This document shows positions 40,139-51,000 of a stretch of 64,000 nucleotides of DNA, in pieces (the first letter of the stretch is position 1; the number at the start of each line of letters is the position of its first letter). The stretch is from positions 1 to 64,000 of the forward strand of contig NBIV01000080.1 of assembly GCA_003194525.1 (NCBI GenBank), read 5' to 3'. A program made the position numbers and the translations under genes. The DNA comes from Gracilariopsis chorda. Taxonomy: Eukaryota; Rhodophyta; Florideophyceae; Gracilariales; Gracilariaceae. A model generated the notes under the pieces. It worked only from the letters and a program-made list of their open reading frames with translations. It ran no database searches and was not told the DNA's origin.

Positions 40139-41497
40139 ATGTCGACTCCGTATGAAAGACTCATCAGACCTGTGTCTCAACCCTCGCGGGAACATGAAAA
40201 ACCGCCACAGCAACCCACGGCGACGACAGCGACAGCCGCAAAGAAGATGATGCGAAGGCCGGTGCGCATAGAAAAACCCCAACTACCGTTCAGCGTGCGC
40301 CCACGTTTTCGCTTTGAGGTGCCACCACCGCCAATGGATCCAAAGATGTTGCTTGGTACACTGTCAACCGCCGCGTATGCTGAGCCCCATTTTTCTGACC
40401 TAGAACGTGACTTTCGGCCAAGTGCTATTCCTTCGAATCCAACTCATGGACTTCGTGCAAATCTGGTTGACACACAGCTTTACAAGGCCCCGGTCAAGCT
40501 AGAATCGGACGATATTGCCTTACTGGACATGATTATGAAAGGACGCTCTGGCGGTGAACCACTAAACGCCCGAAACACAACGCGTGACAAAATGAGGGAC
40601 CCAAGAATGCCGCCCCCACCTCGTAAACCGGAGCCTACTAACGTTCCATGGATGAGAAGAATGGCATACGATGAATACGATACCACAACAGCGCACAAGA
40701 ACATGCATGCAGTAGAACTTGCTGCCAAGATGCGTGAAATAAATCGACAGAAGGAAGCTCAGTCAGATAAACATCGAAGAGACAGGCTGCTGAAATCGTT
40801 CAAACCGCCTTCTCGAAACATGAAACACCCTGGTCGGAAGATAGGAAACGTAAGACCTGTAAATGCTGCCCCGATATATCCAGATGTCCTCAATCTTATG
40901 CGTGAGCTTATAGCGATTGAGGTGGACAAGGACGAGGTCTTAACAGTACCGAAAAGGGTGAAGAAGGATCCTGAGGCTGCCGATGAGTCTATTCTAACCA
41001 CGGCAACCGTATCTGTGGCCGAGCGAAGAGCAAATCAACGTGAAAAGAAATTTGTTGCATGTTATACCCCGACACTGAAAACACTTCGTAAAAGAAAGAG
41101 AGTCAAGGAGGAAGAAGAAGGCGATGGCGATCAGATGAGCAAGAAAATGCATTTTGGTGACAAAGAAGATTATCAGTGGGTTGGAGAGTATGCGATTCGT
41201 GAGGGTGTATTCGAAGACCAAAGAGTGACTGGTATTCCTGGGCGGTCATGCTTTGGCGTAACGGAACATTTCATTGCGGGAGGAAAGGCTCGTGTTGTTA
41301 CTGCTTCGCGAATTGGCACTACCTGGAAGCTCTCCCGCCGAGCCCAATCCGGCAGGGCGCGTTTGGGGAAAAATGGATTGAGGATCACAAAGGACGAGCA
41401 AGATGATATAAATGAAGAGGTATTAGAATCACTACTCTCCGGAGAAAACTTGAAGAGAAGGCGGGTCAAATCTGAGGTTAAGAGAGAACCCCGGTGA
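40139..41497 (+). CDS. PAF1: PAF1 subunit of the Paf1 transcription elongation complex
   Basis: The 452-residue protein matches PAF1 in order: an early block ending PPPPMDPKMLLGTLS, a central THGLRANLVDTQLYK block followed by ESDDIALLDMI, and VPWMRRMAYDEYDT, the WLRR-type motif. The basic, acidic-patch C terminus (KRKRVKEEEEGDGD) also fits. PAF1 travels with RNA polymerase II and promotes histone modification. The start ATG at 40139 follows ACAAGGAA. No introns are needed. Confidence 0.85.
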   Translation: MSTPYERLIRPVSQPSREHEKPPQQPTATTATAAKKMMRRPVRIEKPQLPFSVRPRFRFEVPPPPMDPKMLLGTLSTAAYAEPHFSDLERDFRPSAIPSNPTHGLRANLVDTQLYKAPVKLESDDIALLDMIMKGRSGGEPLNARNTTRDKMRDPRMPPPPRKPEPTNVPWMRRMAYDEYDTTTAHKNMHAVELAAKMREINRQKEAQSDKHRRDRLLKSFKPPSRNMKHPGRKIGNVRPVNAAPIYPDVLNLMRELIAIEVDKDEVLTVPKRVKKDPEAADESILTTATVSVAERRANQREKKFVACYTPTLKTLRKRKRVKEEEEGDGDQMSKKMHFGDKEDYQWVGEYAIREGVFEDQRVTGIPGRSCFGVTEHFIAGGKARVVTASRIGTTWKLSRRAQSGRARLGKNGLRITKDEQDDINEEVLESLLSGENLKRRRVKSEVKREPR

Positions 41498-42409
41498 ACT
41501 AGAACTAAGAAACAATGTTAAATGCTCCGTATGTATTGACAGCAGTTTCTTTTTAGTGGGCACTTTCAGTCGGTATGTCTGCCGTTGGTACCTCTAGCTC
41601 ATTTTAGTACCGTTGGCACATCAAGTACACTCGGACTGTCAAGTATCAAGGGTAGTTGCCACCTATATTCTTTAACATCAAGGGCACGGTTGGTAACTGC
41701 TCACTGTTCAGTTCAACGTCTTTCGTATGCGTTGATCAGAATCAGAAAGATCAGTTGCGAGTCAAAGCCCGGGCGTGAGCTAAATTGAACATGTACTGAA
41801 TGCCCTTTAGTCAAGAATTGTCATTTCACCAAGAGTTTCTGCTCCTATGCTTGGACCTGTTAGAAAAGTCTTAAACCCAGTGCCTATCACGCGACATTCC
41901 GTTTAAGGTTTACTAGCACAGTCTGTCCAACGTGAAGGTCTCTACTTTTTCGGTAGTAAGACATGTTGGCATAGACTAACAAGATGACCGAAGAATTTGC
42001 AGAAACAGTCTTTTTGTTTATTCAACTTAACAGTTTGTATCCGTGTGCCCTTGGTGTATGCTGACCGCACTACATATTCTAATATCAATCTCGCTTCCCT
42101 CTATGGTAATGTGACTGTTTAGTTCGCACTCTTGCAGTCTTTGGGAAGTCGACACACCACGGCGGGCGTAGTGACACATTGTGTTTTAGTCATTTCAATA
42201 CTGTGGTGTTGTAATTACTACGCAAAGCCCCGTGTTTGTCCCTCTCACTGGTAACCCTTTAGCCTTTTTGAAGCTTTCCTTCCTTCTTAAAGCCTCTTCG
42301 CGTTCAGAAAGAGCAAAGAATGTGACGTTGGTGTTGCGACAACCGAACAATCATGGTACATTCTTTGTTTGGATCCTGAAGACAAAGACGAAGAATTGTG
42401 AGTACAGCA
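41498..42409. other. Intergenic, no gene recognised
   Basis: About 900 bp between PAF1 and the fucosyltransferase-like gene; only short frames without motifs. Confidence 0.45.
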
Positions 42410-43615
42410 ATGAGGTACATCTGCCTGAACGGACATCGTAGTGATCTAAAACGAATATGGGTTTCAATTGTTCTGGTTCTCTCTTTCTCCAGGCATACTA
42501 GCTGCCTTGGATGTAGAACGCCTTTAGACACACTAAGCCAGTTCTTTGGGAAGAAGCTGAAGCTGGAGCCGAGACGCTTTCTTTTCACTGTGCCGAAATG
42601 TGGTGGGTTCAACAACCAGCTGAGCTCAGTATACAAGGCAGTTCTCTGTGCCAAGCAACAAAATCGCACATTGGTTTTGCCTTTCATGTACGAGAACGTG
42701 CGATACGATGCGAGCATAATGGGAGAAGGTCCATACCCCTTTGAAGATTACTATAACATCACGCATTTGAGAAGCTTTGTTAAATGCGTCACTCCATTTG
42801 AGCTTGATAATATTGGTTTGTCGTGTAGAAGCTTGTACTTGTTGAAATCTGCAATTCCATTCTGCCGATGGGCACATTGGCTGAGAGGACAAGATGATTT
42901 CATACTGCGATTGAAAGCATTCTACAAAATGCCACGACTCGTTTCGGAGCACTACGCTAGAAGATATCAATTGCGAACAAGATATATCCGACAATTCGAC
43001 TTATGGCGCAGAAACGTTAGTTGTATAACTGACAGCTTATGCACTAACTCCACTATACTGGGGACATTTTCAGAATATAGAGAATCTGGCCAAGGATATG
43101 ACATACGCAGATCGTTACACTTCCGCAGCATACGTTCCGCATTCAGACCAAGTGCGTTGGTTGACGAACTGTCGAGATCAGCTCGTCTCCAACTGCCGGT
43201 ACGTTACAATTCCTTGCACATTAGACGGGGAGATTACGCCTTCAAGTGTACTGCAATGCGAAGAGAATGCAAGGATTTTGGACCGGAGGCATTCTACCAA
43301 TCGCCTTACACCATTATCAAAGCTATCCGAAGTCTGAATCGCCCCAATCTTCCTTTATTTGTAAGCTCAACCCATGATCAAGAAGTGTCTGAAGCTCTTC
43401 GATATTACAATCTCACAATATTCTTTATGAAAGACATACAATTCACAGGGAAACTGCAGTGGGTCAAATCAAGGGTAGACCTTGTTTCTATGGTAAGCCA
43501 GATCGTCGCGAGTGAAGCAGAAGAGTTTATCGGCAATAGATTTTCTTCTTACACAGCGGAGATCAACAACATGCGGTATATAAAGAACAGTAGTGCTGTG
43601 CTTCAGTTCTTTTAG
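42410..43615 (+). CDS. Fucosyltransferase-like protein (GDP-fucose O-fucosyltransferase fold)
   Basis: The 401-residue protein starts with a basic stretch and one hydrophobic segment (RIWVSIVLVLSF, about 15-26), giving a signal anchor into the secretory pathway. It then shows GGFNNQLSSVYKAVLCAK (65-82), matching the nucleotide-sugar-binding G-G-X-N-N-Q motif of O-fucosyltransferase-type enzymes, SLHIRRGDY (268-276) with the conserved Arg-rich motif, and EFIGNRFSSYTAEI near the end. Donor and acceptor are not readable from sequence. Several N-X-S/T sites fit a Golgi lumenal protein. ATG at 42410 is used; the frame opens four codons earlier with GTG. Confidence 0.75.
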   Translation: MRYICLNGHRSDLKRIWVSIVLVLSFSRHTSCLGCRTPLDTLSQFFGKKLKLEPRRFLFTVPKCGGFNNQLSSVYKAVLCAKQQNRTLVLPFMYENVRYDASIMGEGPYPFEDYYNITHLRSFVKCVTPFELDNIGLSCRSLYLLKSAIPFCRWAHWLRGQDDFILRLKAFYKMPRLVSEHYARRYQLRTRYIRQFDLWRRNVSCITDSLCTNSTILGTFSEYRESGQGYDIRRSLHFRSIRSAFRPSALVDELSRSARLQLPVRYNSLHIRRGDYAFKCTAMRRECKDFGPEAFYQSPYTIIKAIRSLNRPNLPLFVSSTHDQEVSEALRYYNLTIFFMKDIQFTGKLQWVKSRVDLVSMVSQIVASEAEEFIGNRFSSYTAEINNMRYIKNSSAVLQFF

Positions 43616-43839
43616 ATTATGTCGGAGCCTCGGGGGGCACAAAACACGTACCCAGTTGCACACTCAAGGCTGAATAACTTCTTTTCGGGTATGTGCCAGC
43701 TGCATCCCTTTCACGTAAAGACACTCACGTATATCTGATTTTCAGGTGTCAGAACGGCAGGTTGTACATAAAGGTATGCCTTACGATGTCATACCTTTAG
43801 GTATGACGTCGCCATTACAGTCGTTCATCACAAGTAGAA

Positions 43840-44360
43840 TCATGCGCTGGGGCTGCCACAAAGAAGAGCGAGGACGATACCAGCGGTAGTCAGTGAGACT
43901 GCGTGACAACCATTGTGAAGGAGAAACAAAGAAAATGATCGATTTTCAAAGAAGCAATGCGAAGCGTTCATGCCAGAATCGAAGAAAAGCCCCAAGGCCA
44001 GGCCCCACAACGCCCCATCCAATGGTGTCTGACATTTCGCAACGTGAAGAACGGTCGAGAAGAACGAAAAGGACACGATAGAACCAATCACAGAGACTGC
44101 AAGATGTTGTAATGAAGGTTTTGGGCGCCTACGCTTCCCGAAGGCCAAACGTTTGGCCCATGTGCCAAAAACCGGTTTCGAATACCACACCTGGGTGAAA
44201 GAGTTTGATATTACAAACGCTGTGATTAGGACCTTTTCGAAGACTAAAATGCGGAAAACACGAACTGTGGCTTACCATTACCTACCGTTGTGACAATGAA
44301 CTTTACAAGGCTGGACACAATGAAGGCTGGAACACTGACGTATCCAAACATAGACGCCAT
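43840..44360 (-). CDS. DUF1761-like small membrane protein, copy B (two exons)
   Basis: Exon 1 is 44286-44360 (25 codons) and exon 2 is 43840-44190, joined by a 95-bp GT-AG intron (donor GTAGGT, acceptor CACCCAG), giving 141 residues. The product has about four membrane helices, the WYSKPVFG motif after helix 1, and GALWGLALGLFFDSG ... FENRSFSLFLLHNG, the pattern of DUF1761 proteins, whose function is unknown. Exon 1 is assigned because its 25 codons and splice phase match copy A exactly. Confidence 0.72.
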
Positions 44361-44872
44361 TGCTGATGAGTTCGGAGATGAGTTCACATCGGATGATTGG
44401 CGATGGCGGAGGGTTGCCTCGGGCAGTAGCGCTTTAACAATGTGCGCAAGTCAGCGAGGAGTGCCAAAGTCTTGTGACTCGAGCTGGGAAGTGTGGCACG
44501 TGAATGTTGGCCATGGTGTTGACACTCCGCACTTCGTTTTCTGTGCCGATGTACAGCAACGTCCCTGAGATTGGGTTCCCGCCACGCACGTGGTGGCCAC
44601 TATTTTTATTTTGAATTCAAAGTTGATCTGCCCCGAACGACCCATTGGCGGGAGCTGTGTGTGTGAGGCGAGAAAGATAATGTTAACCATTGATGAAAAG
44701 TTGGTATATCCCACGCTGGTCATCAACTCCCTTAATGTAGATGGGTTATAAATGCAGGCTGCACAAAGGTAGACGATCTAGTCGAGTTTGACTATGATAC
44801 ATGCATACAAGACGTTCACACCAATAAATCATACTGATGAAAGGGCAAGAAGGAACCATCAGTTAGGAAGCG
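44361..44872. other. Spacer between the two DUF1761-like genes
   Basis: 512 bp; a plus-strand frame at 44290-44568 overlaps exon 1 of copy B antisense and is not called. Nothing else supported. Confidence 0.4.
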
Positions 44873-45384
44873 CTACTCAACAGCGCATAGGCGACCGAGC
44901 GCAGCACCAATAACAGCCAAGCTGACGGAGTGATAACCGCGATGAAGCACAAAGAGTGCAAATGGACGGTTTTCAAAGAAGCAATGCGAAGCGTTCAACC
45001 CAGAATCGAAGAACACTCCAAACGCCAATCCCCATAGTGCACCCTCGCCAGCGCTGCGACAATTGGCGACTCGCAGCAAGAACGAGAAGAACGGGATGGC
45101 GGTGGCGGTGCCGACACAAGCTGCAAACATGGCGCGCGGGTCGGGTTTGGTGGGCATCTTTCCCTTGAGCGCCAGTCGTACAAATGCTGAGCCGAATACG
45201 GGCATGGAGTACCATATCTGAAGGGATGGGATTTGTTAGTTTTGTTTGCATACTGTAGGTAGGGCGGAGGAGATGAGTGGATGCGAAGGCACCAAGTTTT
45301 GTTCCTTACCATTCCCATGGTCATATGCAAGAGCCAGCCGATTATAAAGGCCTGGAAACTCACGAAATCGTAAACAGCAGCCAT
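44873..45384 (-). CDS. DUF1761-like small membrane protein, copy A (two exons)
   Basis: Exon 1 is 45310-45384, encoding VYDFVSFQAFIIGWLLHMTM as helix 1. Exon 2 is 44873-45217, and the 92-bp intron has donor GTAAGG and acceptor CCTTCAG. The 139-residue product has IWYSMPVFG across the junction, then GALWGLAFGVFFDSGLNASH and FENRPFALFVLHRG. It is a tandem paralogue of the neighbouring gene, with the same 25-codon first exon and phase-0 intron. The function is unknown. The frame is open for another 17 codons upstream of the chosen ATG. Confidence 0.75.
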
Positions 45385-45813
45385 GACGAAGGCGATGATG
45401 GGCGTGGATAGGGGAGTTGTGCTCGAACAGCGCAATACGATATCCCAGCGGTGCCAAGATACAGAGTACGAGGGTGGGGCTGCCGCACGGGGTGGTGCAC
45501 TCTATATAAACCTGTAGGTGCACGAGACTTGAGAAGGTCAGACAGAATTACGAGGGGTACGTAAATTTACAGTGTGCGGGAAACAGTGTACAGAGTACTT
45601 GGAAAAGAGGAAAAAGAGGAAAACAGCGGCTACGGCGACGGAAAAACAGACATGAAAGATATACAGAGTATGAGCATTGCTCGGAGCTCGAACTTTAACA
45701 GTGCCGCACAGCCTTCGTTGTCGAGCTGATGTGATACAACAAGACACCAAGTGAGTTCAAAAAAAGAATAAACTAGTTACACGTTCCCACCAGAAGCGTC
45801 CTCCTCTCTCACG
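45385..45813. other. Intergenic, no gene recognised
   Basis: Between the DUF1761-like copy A and the end of bromodomain gene A. Short frames only. Confidence 0.4.
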
Positions 45814-47654
45814 CTACGTCTTACCCTTACTCGACTTTGCCTGCCTCTCCACCCGCTCCTGCCGCTCGTTGATTGACTGCGCCATGCACAGCGCGCTCTC
45901 TGCTGCGTCAGCCGGATGTACTACAAAACGCGGCGGTACACTTCTCACAGCGAGCGAAAGGCCATTCGCTAACATCTCAACGCTGTCCCGTTCCTTGTCC
46001 TCGATGCTTTCTTGCATCGTCTCCGCCGCGCCTTCTCTCAATGCCCGTAGTCGCAACACATTCATCATGATGGCATAGTTACTGTTGAGCAGCTGCTCCA
46101 TCTTGCGCTGCTGCGATGCAGCGACACCGTCCTGCGCAACGTTGTTTTGTGCGTCAGCACAGTAGCTCTCCGCGTCGTCGGTCATGATAGCGCTCACAAA
46201 CTTGGGGTCAATGCCCTTGCTCCGCAGCAGCGAACGAACGCGGTAGATGGACTGTTTCGGAGGAACATGAAGGCTCGCCTGCGAGAGTTCATCAACCCGC
46301 TTCGGAGACACATGTTTGAATCGCTTGGGCTCGATTAGGTCTTTGAGTTGTTCTCCAAATGCACTACTTGTTGCGTTCATGTGAACTCCGTTCGCTGTCG
46401 CTAACTCTGTGCTGCTACGCGGCCGTTTCTTTGATTTGGGCAGCTTATCATAGCTGGCCTTGGCCGGTTTGTCCACATCCATCGCGTCAGTAACGCCGTT
46501 CTTCTTGCCGTCACTGTGAACACCGTTCGGTGTCAAGTTGCCGCTCTTCTTCAGTGTATGCTCGACGCGGCTAGACGAACCGGTAGTCTGCTTTGACAGC
46601 TTTTCCATTTGTGCGAGGTCATGTTGCCGAACAACCTGGGGATCGAGAATGGAAGCCAGCAGGCGTCGCGCCATTGGTGCGGAATCGCGCACAAACTGCT
46701 CATACTTCAAGCCATAGCGTACATCACGCGCACGCTCTGTGGTTAGAAACGCGGATTGGGTAGCTCCTCGTGAATGCCAGCGGCCAATTCTACGCCAGGC
46801 CAATGGAATTTGCGAACAACTTTCCCTCAAGCGTTGGCTTCGAAAAAGCTGTGTGTGGATCGCAGACGATGCCGCGGCATGGGCGGGGGCATTGTCCTGA
46901 AACTCATTGTTCGGACCTTTGAATATCTGGCCTTCTGCGGGGGGTGGGGCGTCCGGCAAACCAGCAGCTTGGGCAGCTTGTCGCGCTTCGTGAATGGCTG
47001 CGGCTGCTGCGGTGACAGCGGCATCGTAATTGGCGCGCGCTCGTCGCAGATGCACGTCGCGAAACGACGCGGCGTGAGCGACGGAGGCGCTGGCTGAAGC
47101 GGAATGGGTGTCAACGTCGGCATCGACGGAGTTGAGGTCGGAATGCTGGACGGAAGGCGAGGCCAGACGTGCGGTGTGGTCGGGTACGCGGGGGCGAGGT
47201 GGTCTTCGAGGGGGAGTCGGGCCGAGGAAGAGGCGCCGGAGGCACGGTAGAGACCGAGGGCGGGGGCGACGCCGTCCTTGACGAGCGCCTTCACAAAGTC
47301 GTCGTAATAGCGGGCACATACGGCGCGTAGACGGACGGCCTCCTTGAAGTAGATGGAGTCATCTGCATTGAAGGTGCAGCAGTTGGACCAGATGAGGTCA
47401 AGGTCTGTGCGGAGCTCCATGGGGGTGCGGTAGACGCCCATAGCGAGGTTATTCTGGCACGTGGAGAGGTCCATGGGGCGGGCGATGAGCTGGGCGTAGC
47501 CATCGATGGCGTCGACGTCGACGGGCTGAAGAAAGATGCCGTAGCGGTCCTTGTCGGAGATCTTGCGGATAAGGTCAGCGCCGCGCTTCTTAAGCAGCTC
47601 CTTGGGGTCGCGCGGCGCGCGCGGGGGGGCGCGAGGGGGGCGCGAGGGGGCCAT
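45814..47654 (-). CDS. Bromodomain protein A, reading frame changes near 47200
   Basis: From ATG at 47654 the frame gives a basic Pro/Arg start, then a bromodomain: ADLIRKISDKDRYGIFLQPV, ARPMDLSTCQNNL and LDLIWSNCCTFN with the acetyl-lysine Asn region. After about 47200 sensible coding continues in the next frame (ANYDAAVTAAAAAIHEARQA onward) to the stop at 45814. The later part has YEQFVRDSAPMARRLLASIL and a Lys-rich nuclear signal. Either a small intron or a one-base indel joins the frames; no intron of fitting phase was obvious. It is a paralogue of the divergently transcribed gene at 48028. Function in chromatin regulation is inferred. Confidence 0.75.
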
Positions 47655-48027
47655 GGCGAGCGAATGTGCAGCGGAGGCGCGCGGGCTGTGGCAGTTGGTC
47701 GTGACGTGCACGCGGTGGACGCAACCGCCTCGTGCGCGCCAATTGCTCATCCAGTTGTTTGCGCGCCTGCGCCCGCGTCGCCAGCTCCCGCCGCCCTGCC
47801 AATTACTCCCCACCCCCACAAATTGCAATTGCGTATGCGTTGCACCCACGCCCCGCGCGCTTTTCCTTTCAGTCGCGCTGTTCCCACATCCATGCCTCTG
47901 CGAATGCATCCGTGCCGCAACTCCCCCTTTTCCGCCGCTCACTCCGCACCACCCAACGCCTGCACCTATCCACCGCCCCCCCCCCCCTTCCCCTCCCCCC
48001 AGAGTCCTAGACCACCCTCCCTTGCCG
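47655..48027. promoter_or_regulatory. Shared promoter region of the head-to-head bromodomain genes
   Basis: 373 bp of GC-rich DNA with a C-rich run at about 47970-48000. Both strands stay open through this stretch, so long frames extend into it, but the conserved domains begin only after the ATGs at 47654 and 48028. Confidence 0.5.
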
Positions 48028-51000
48028 ATGGGAGTCGCCAAGCGTCGTCGCCCTGGCACCGAATCGTCCCTGAACTCTACCACCCCCGCCCGAAAGAAGC
48101 CTTCCTCTTCCCGTGGTCGCGGCCGCCCCCCCAACGCTCCCCGTGACGGCAGGGAGCGTCCTCCCTCCCTCGCTGAATGCTTCAAACACCGCTGCAGCGA
48201 CGTGCTCGACAGGCTCAGCAAGAAGGACCACTATGACATCTTTCTCGAGCCCGTCAAGGGCGTCGCCGGCTACCATGACATCATCAAGCGTCCTATGGAC
48301 CTCTCCACCGTCCGTTCCAAGCTCACCTCCGCAGAGTACAAGAGTCTGGGTGAATTTCGAAAAGACCTCGACCTTATCTGGTCCAACTGTTTGCTCTTCA
48401 ACGGCAAAGAGCCTACCAACGTCTTCAGTAAGAAAGCCATTGAACTGCGTCGTCTCACCGACAAACTCATCGTCACAACCCGTCAGCAGCTCGAAAAGGA
48501 CAAAGAGGCCATGCACAAATGGAAAGAAAAGTACAGAAAGCGTCGCGAAACTATGGCCGCTAATGCCGCCTTGCACAATGCTCGCCTGCACGGTACATCC
48601 GCACCCTATGCCTCCCCGGCGTCTATACGTCAATCACGCGATTACTCCGACCCGATGGCCTCTGCCGACTTCACCAGCGAGCATCACACAGGCAAGAGCC
48701 CAGAGGAGCATGCCTTAGCGGAGGCCTTGCGATTGCAGTACGCCGGAACCACGGGCCTGTATAGAAAAGGTTCCCTCAATGCACCCATGCCACAGTACAC
48801 CAAGCCCGACGGTAGCATTGCACATATTCCGATTGTGTGCTACAACCCAGTTCAGGATTATTGGGCTCCAAACGATCCTGTGGAGGCTCACACCTGTCGT
48901 CGCGACTCAATTCCCGAACTCCTCTGCGATACTCTGCCTCCAAGCAGACTTTCCAATCCGTGCAAACCAGACCCACGAACCGATTTTGTCTTCGTCAGCG
49001 ATTACGCTGAATCGCTCTACCATTTTGTCAGAGGTAGCGGTTCCATTGCAGCCGATATTGTTACTGAGATTCTCAGCCCAGAGCTCGTGCTCAGAGCGCA
49101 ACACGAGTTGCTTCGAAAGAAGGGTATGACTCCGAAGCAAATTGCAACAGCTATCAAGGCCATCGAATCCGTTCGTTCTTCTCTTCCTTTGTATACGCCG
49201 CTCAAGCTTTGGAACAGGCAGGCTATCGTAGAATTAGCCGACGACATTGAACGAGTCAACAAGCGAGCTGTTTCCATTTTACCAAAAACCCATCGAACTA
49301 TTAACGAGTATAACGGGATACAAGGCCTGCGAAAGTTTTTAGATGACGACCTTATCAAAGAAGTTGAGAGCACCCCTTCTCAGATTATAGACTTCTCCAT
49401 GCCCCACGGTGTCAGTCTGGCCACTTTGCATGATATTGTTTCCCTCACACAGGTGGATCCAATGGCAGTTGCCCCGAACCAGGCCAAAGCCATTGAAATG
49501 CTTCGAAAACAGGCACAAACCCATCTTTCGCGGTTAAGACCGGACACCGCCGCCAAAATAGCGAGAAATCCTGCACAGCAGCCAAACGCTCTTTTCGAGT
49601 TCCAACGGCGTACGATTGCACTTAGAAAGCAGCGAGAGCATGAAGCCGACAAGCATGCCGCTTTGATTGTGGAGCAAATGCGCAAGGTTGCGTTGCCGCC
49701 AAAGGACCCTCCGCGGCCAGACCGTAATGAAGCAAGCGGAGCCATGAAGATTTCATGTCCGAACGCAGTCTCGCAACAACTTCAGACCGACAGTTCTTCT
49801 GTTCATGATGTATCGCTTCAGCAAAATGGGCAATTGGGCTTGCTGAGACAAAATCAGCCAACAACTACCGCTTTCCCGGCAAACGCGCTTGTGCGACCAG
49901 CGGTGTCATTTGCGTTACGAGGGCAGTCAATTGACACAAAGATTACTTGCACAAACTGCGGCACTGTGAATACCCCGAGATGGCAAAGTAGCGATATCAC
50001 GGCGCCCAGAGGCTTATGCGTGACATGCGGTCTTTTCTGGGAAAAAACGAGACAAATGCGACCGAAGGACTTCGCCACGCAAACGTCATTCTTCCAGAGC
50101 ATGCAAAAAGCAGTTCCTACTCAGAATGGCCGAACAATACTGAACAAGTCCCAAAGTCAGTTGCATACCATGATCCCCGGCATGTCACCCAACGGGGTCT
50201 CCAAGCCACCTATTCAGAAGAAAACAACGCCATCCGCATCCCGTCGCTCGCCATCATCGAGCGGTTCTGGTCGAGGGTCGAGGTCTCGGATACCCTCGTG
50301 CGTTCTTTTAGACCAAAGCATGCATCCTGCTGTGCCTAACGCAAATCCTAACTTTCTTCACGGGATGTCGCGAGCTTTTCCGAGTATGCAAAGTCAATCG
50401 CACTTGACACAGACACAACGGCCAAGTGTCGGTGGGTCTGTTCTTGACGTGATCACAGCCAGAGCTGGTAACCAAAGAAGCTTTAATATTGGCCAACAAC
50501 TCCACGGTGCTGGTCCTGCGACTTTTGTCGGTGCTAAGACTGGTACAGCTGTTGGTCACTTGAACGAATCTTCGAATGCGAACAACGCGATGAATGTGCC
50601 TTTGTTTTCGAGGCCGTCGGTGGTGAATACAGTTGGTTCGCAGCCACTTGGGATCATACCAAACGGTTCTGAGTCCTTCATGACCGCAGCGAAACAGACA
50701 TTGCCGCAGCAACAGCAGAACCCTCTGCACCAAGCGCTACGACCACCACAACAAGGGTTTTCTAACGTGGGCGCTTCTGCTTTTAATCCGATCACGTTTC
50801 AAGGAAACAACGCACACACAATGTTTAACTCGGGAAATATCAACTATCAGAATGCAAACGTTTCCAACCAAGGCTTTATACCGGAGGGCGGTATGGGCGT
50901 ACAATTCCCAAAAGTACCTGATCCGAATAGCCAAGTGTTGTTGGGCCAACGAACGACAGATCTCTGTACATCGAACAGCGGGATGCCAGGGGCTGAAAGC

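Noticed and set aside
47551..48027. 159-codon N-terminal extension of bromodomain gene B
   Set aside because: It lies antisense over the start of bromodomain gene A and the shared promoter, has no domain, and an ATG at 48028 precedes a normal basic N terminus.
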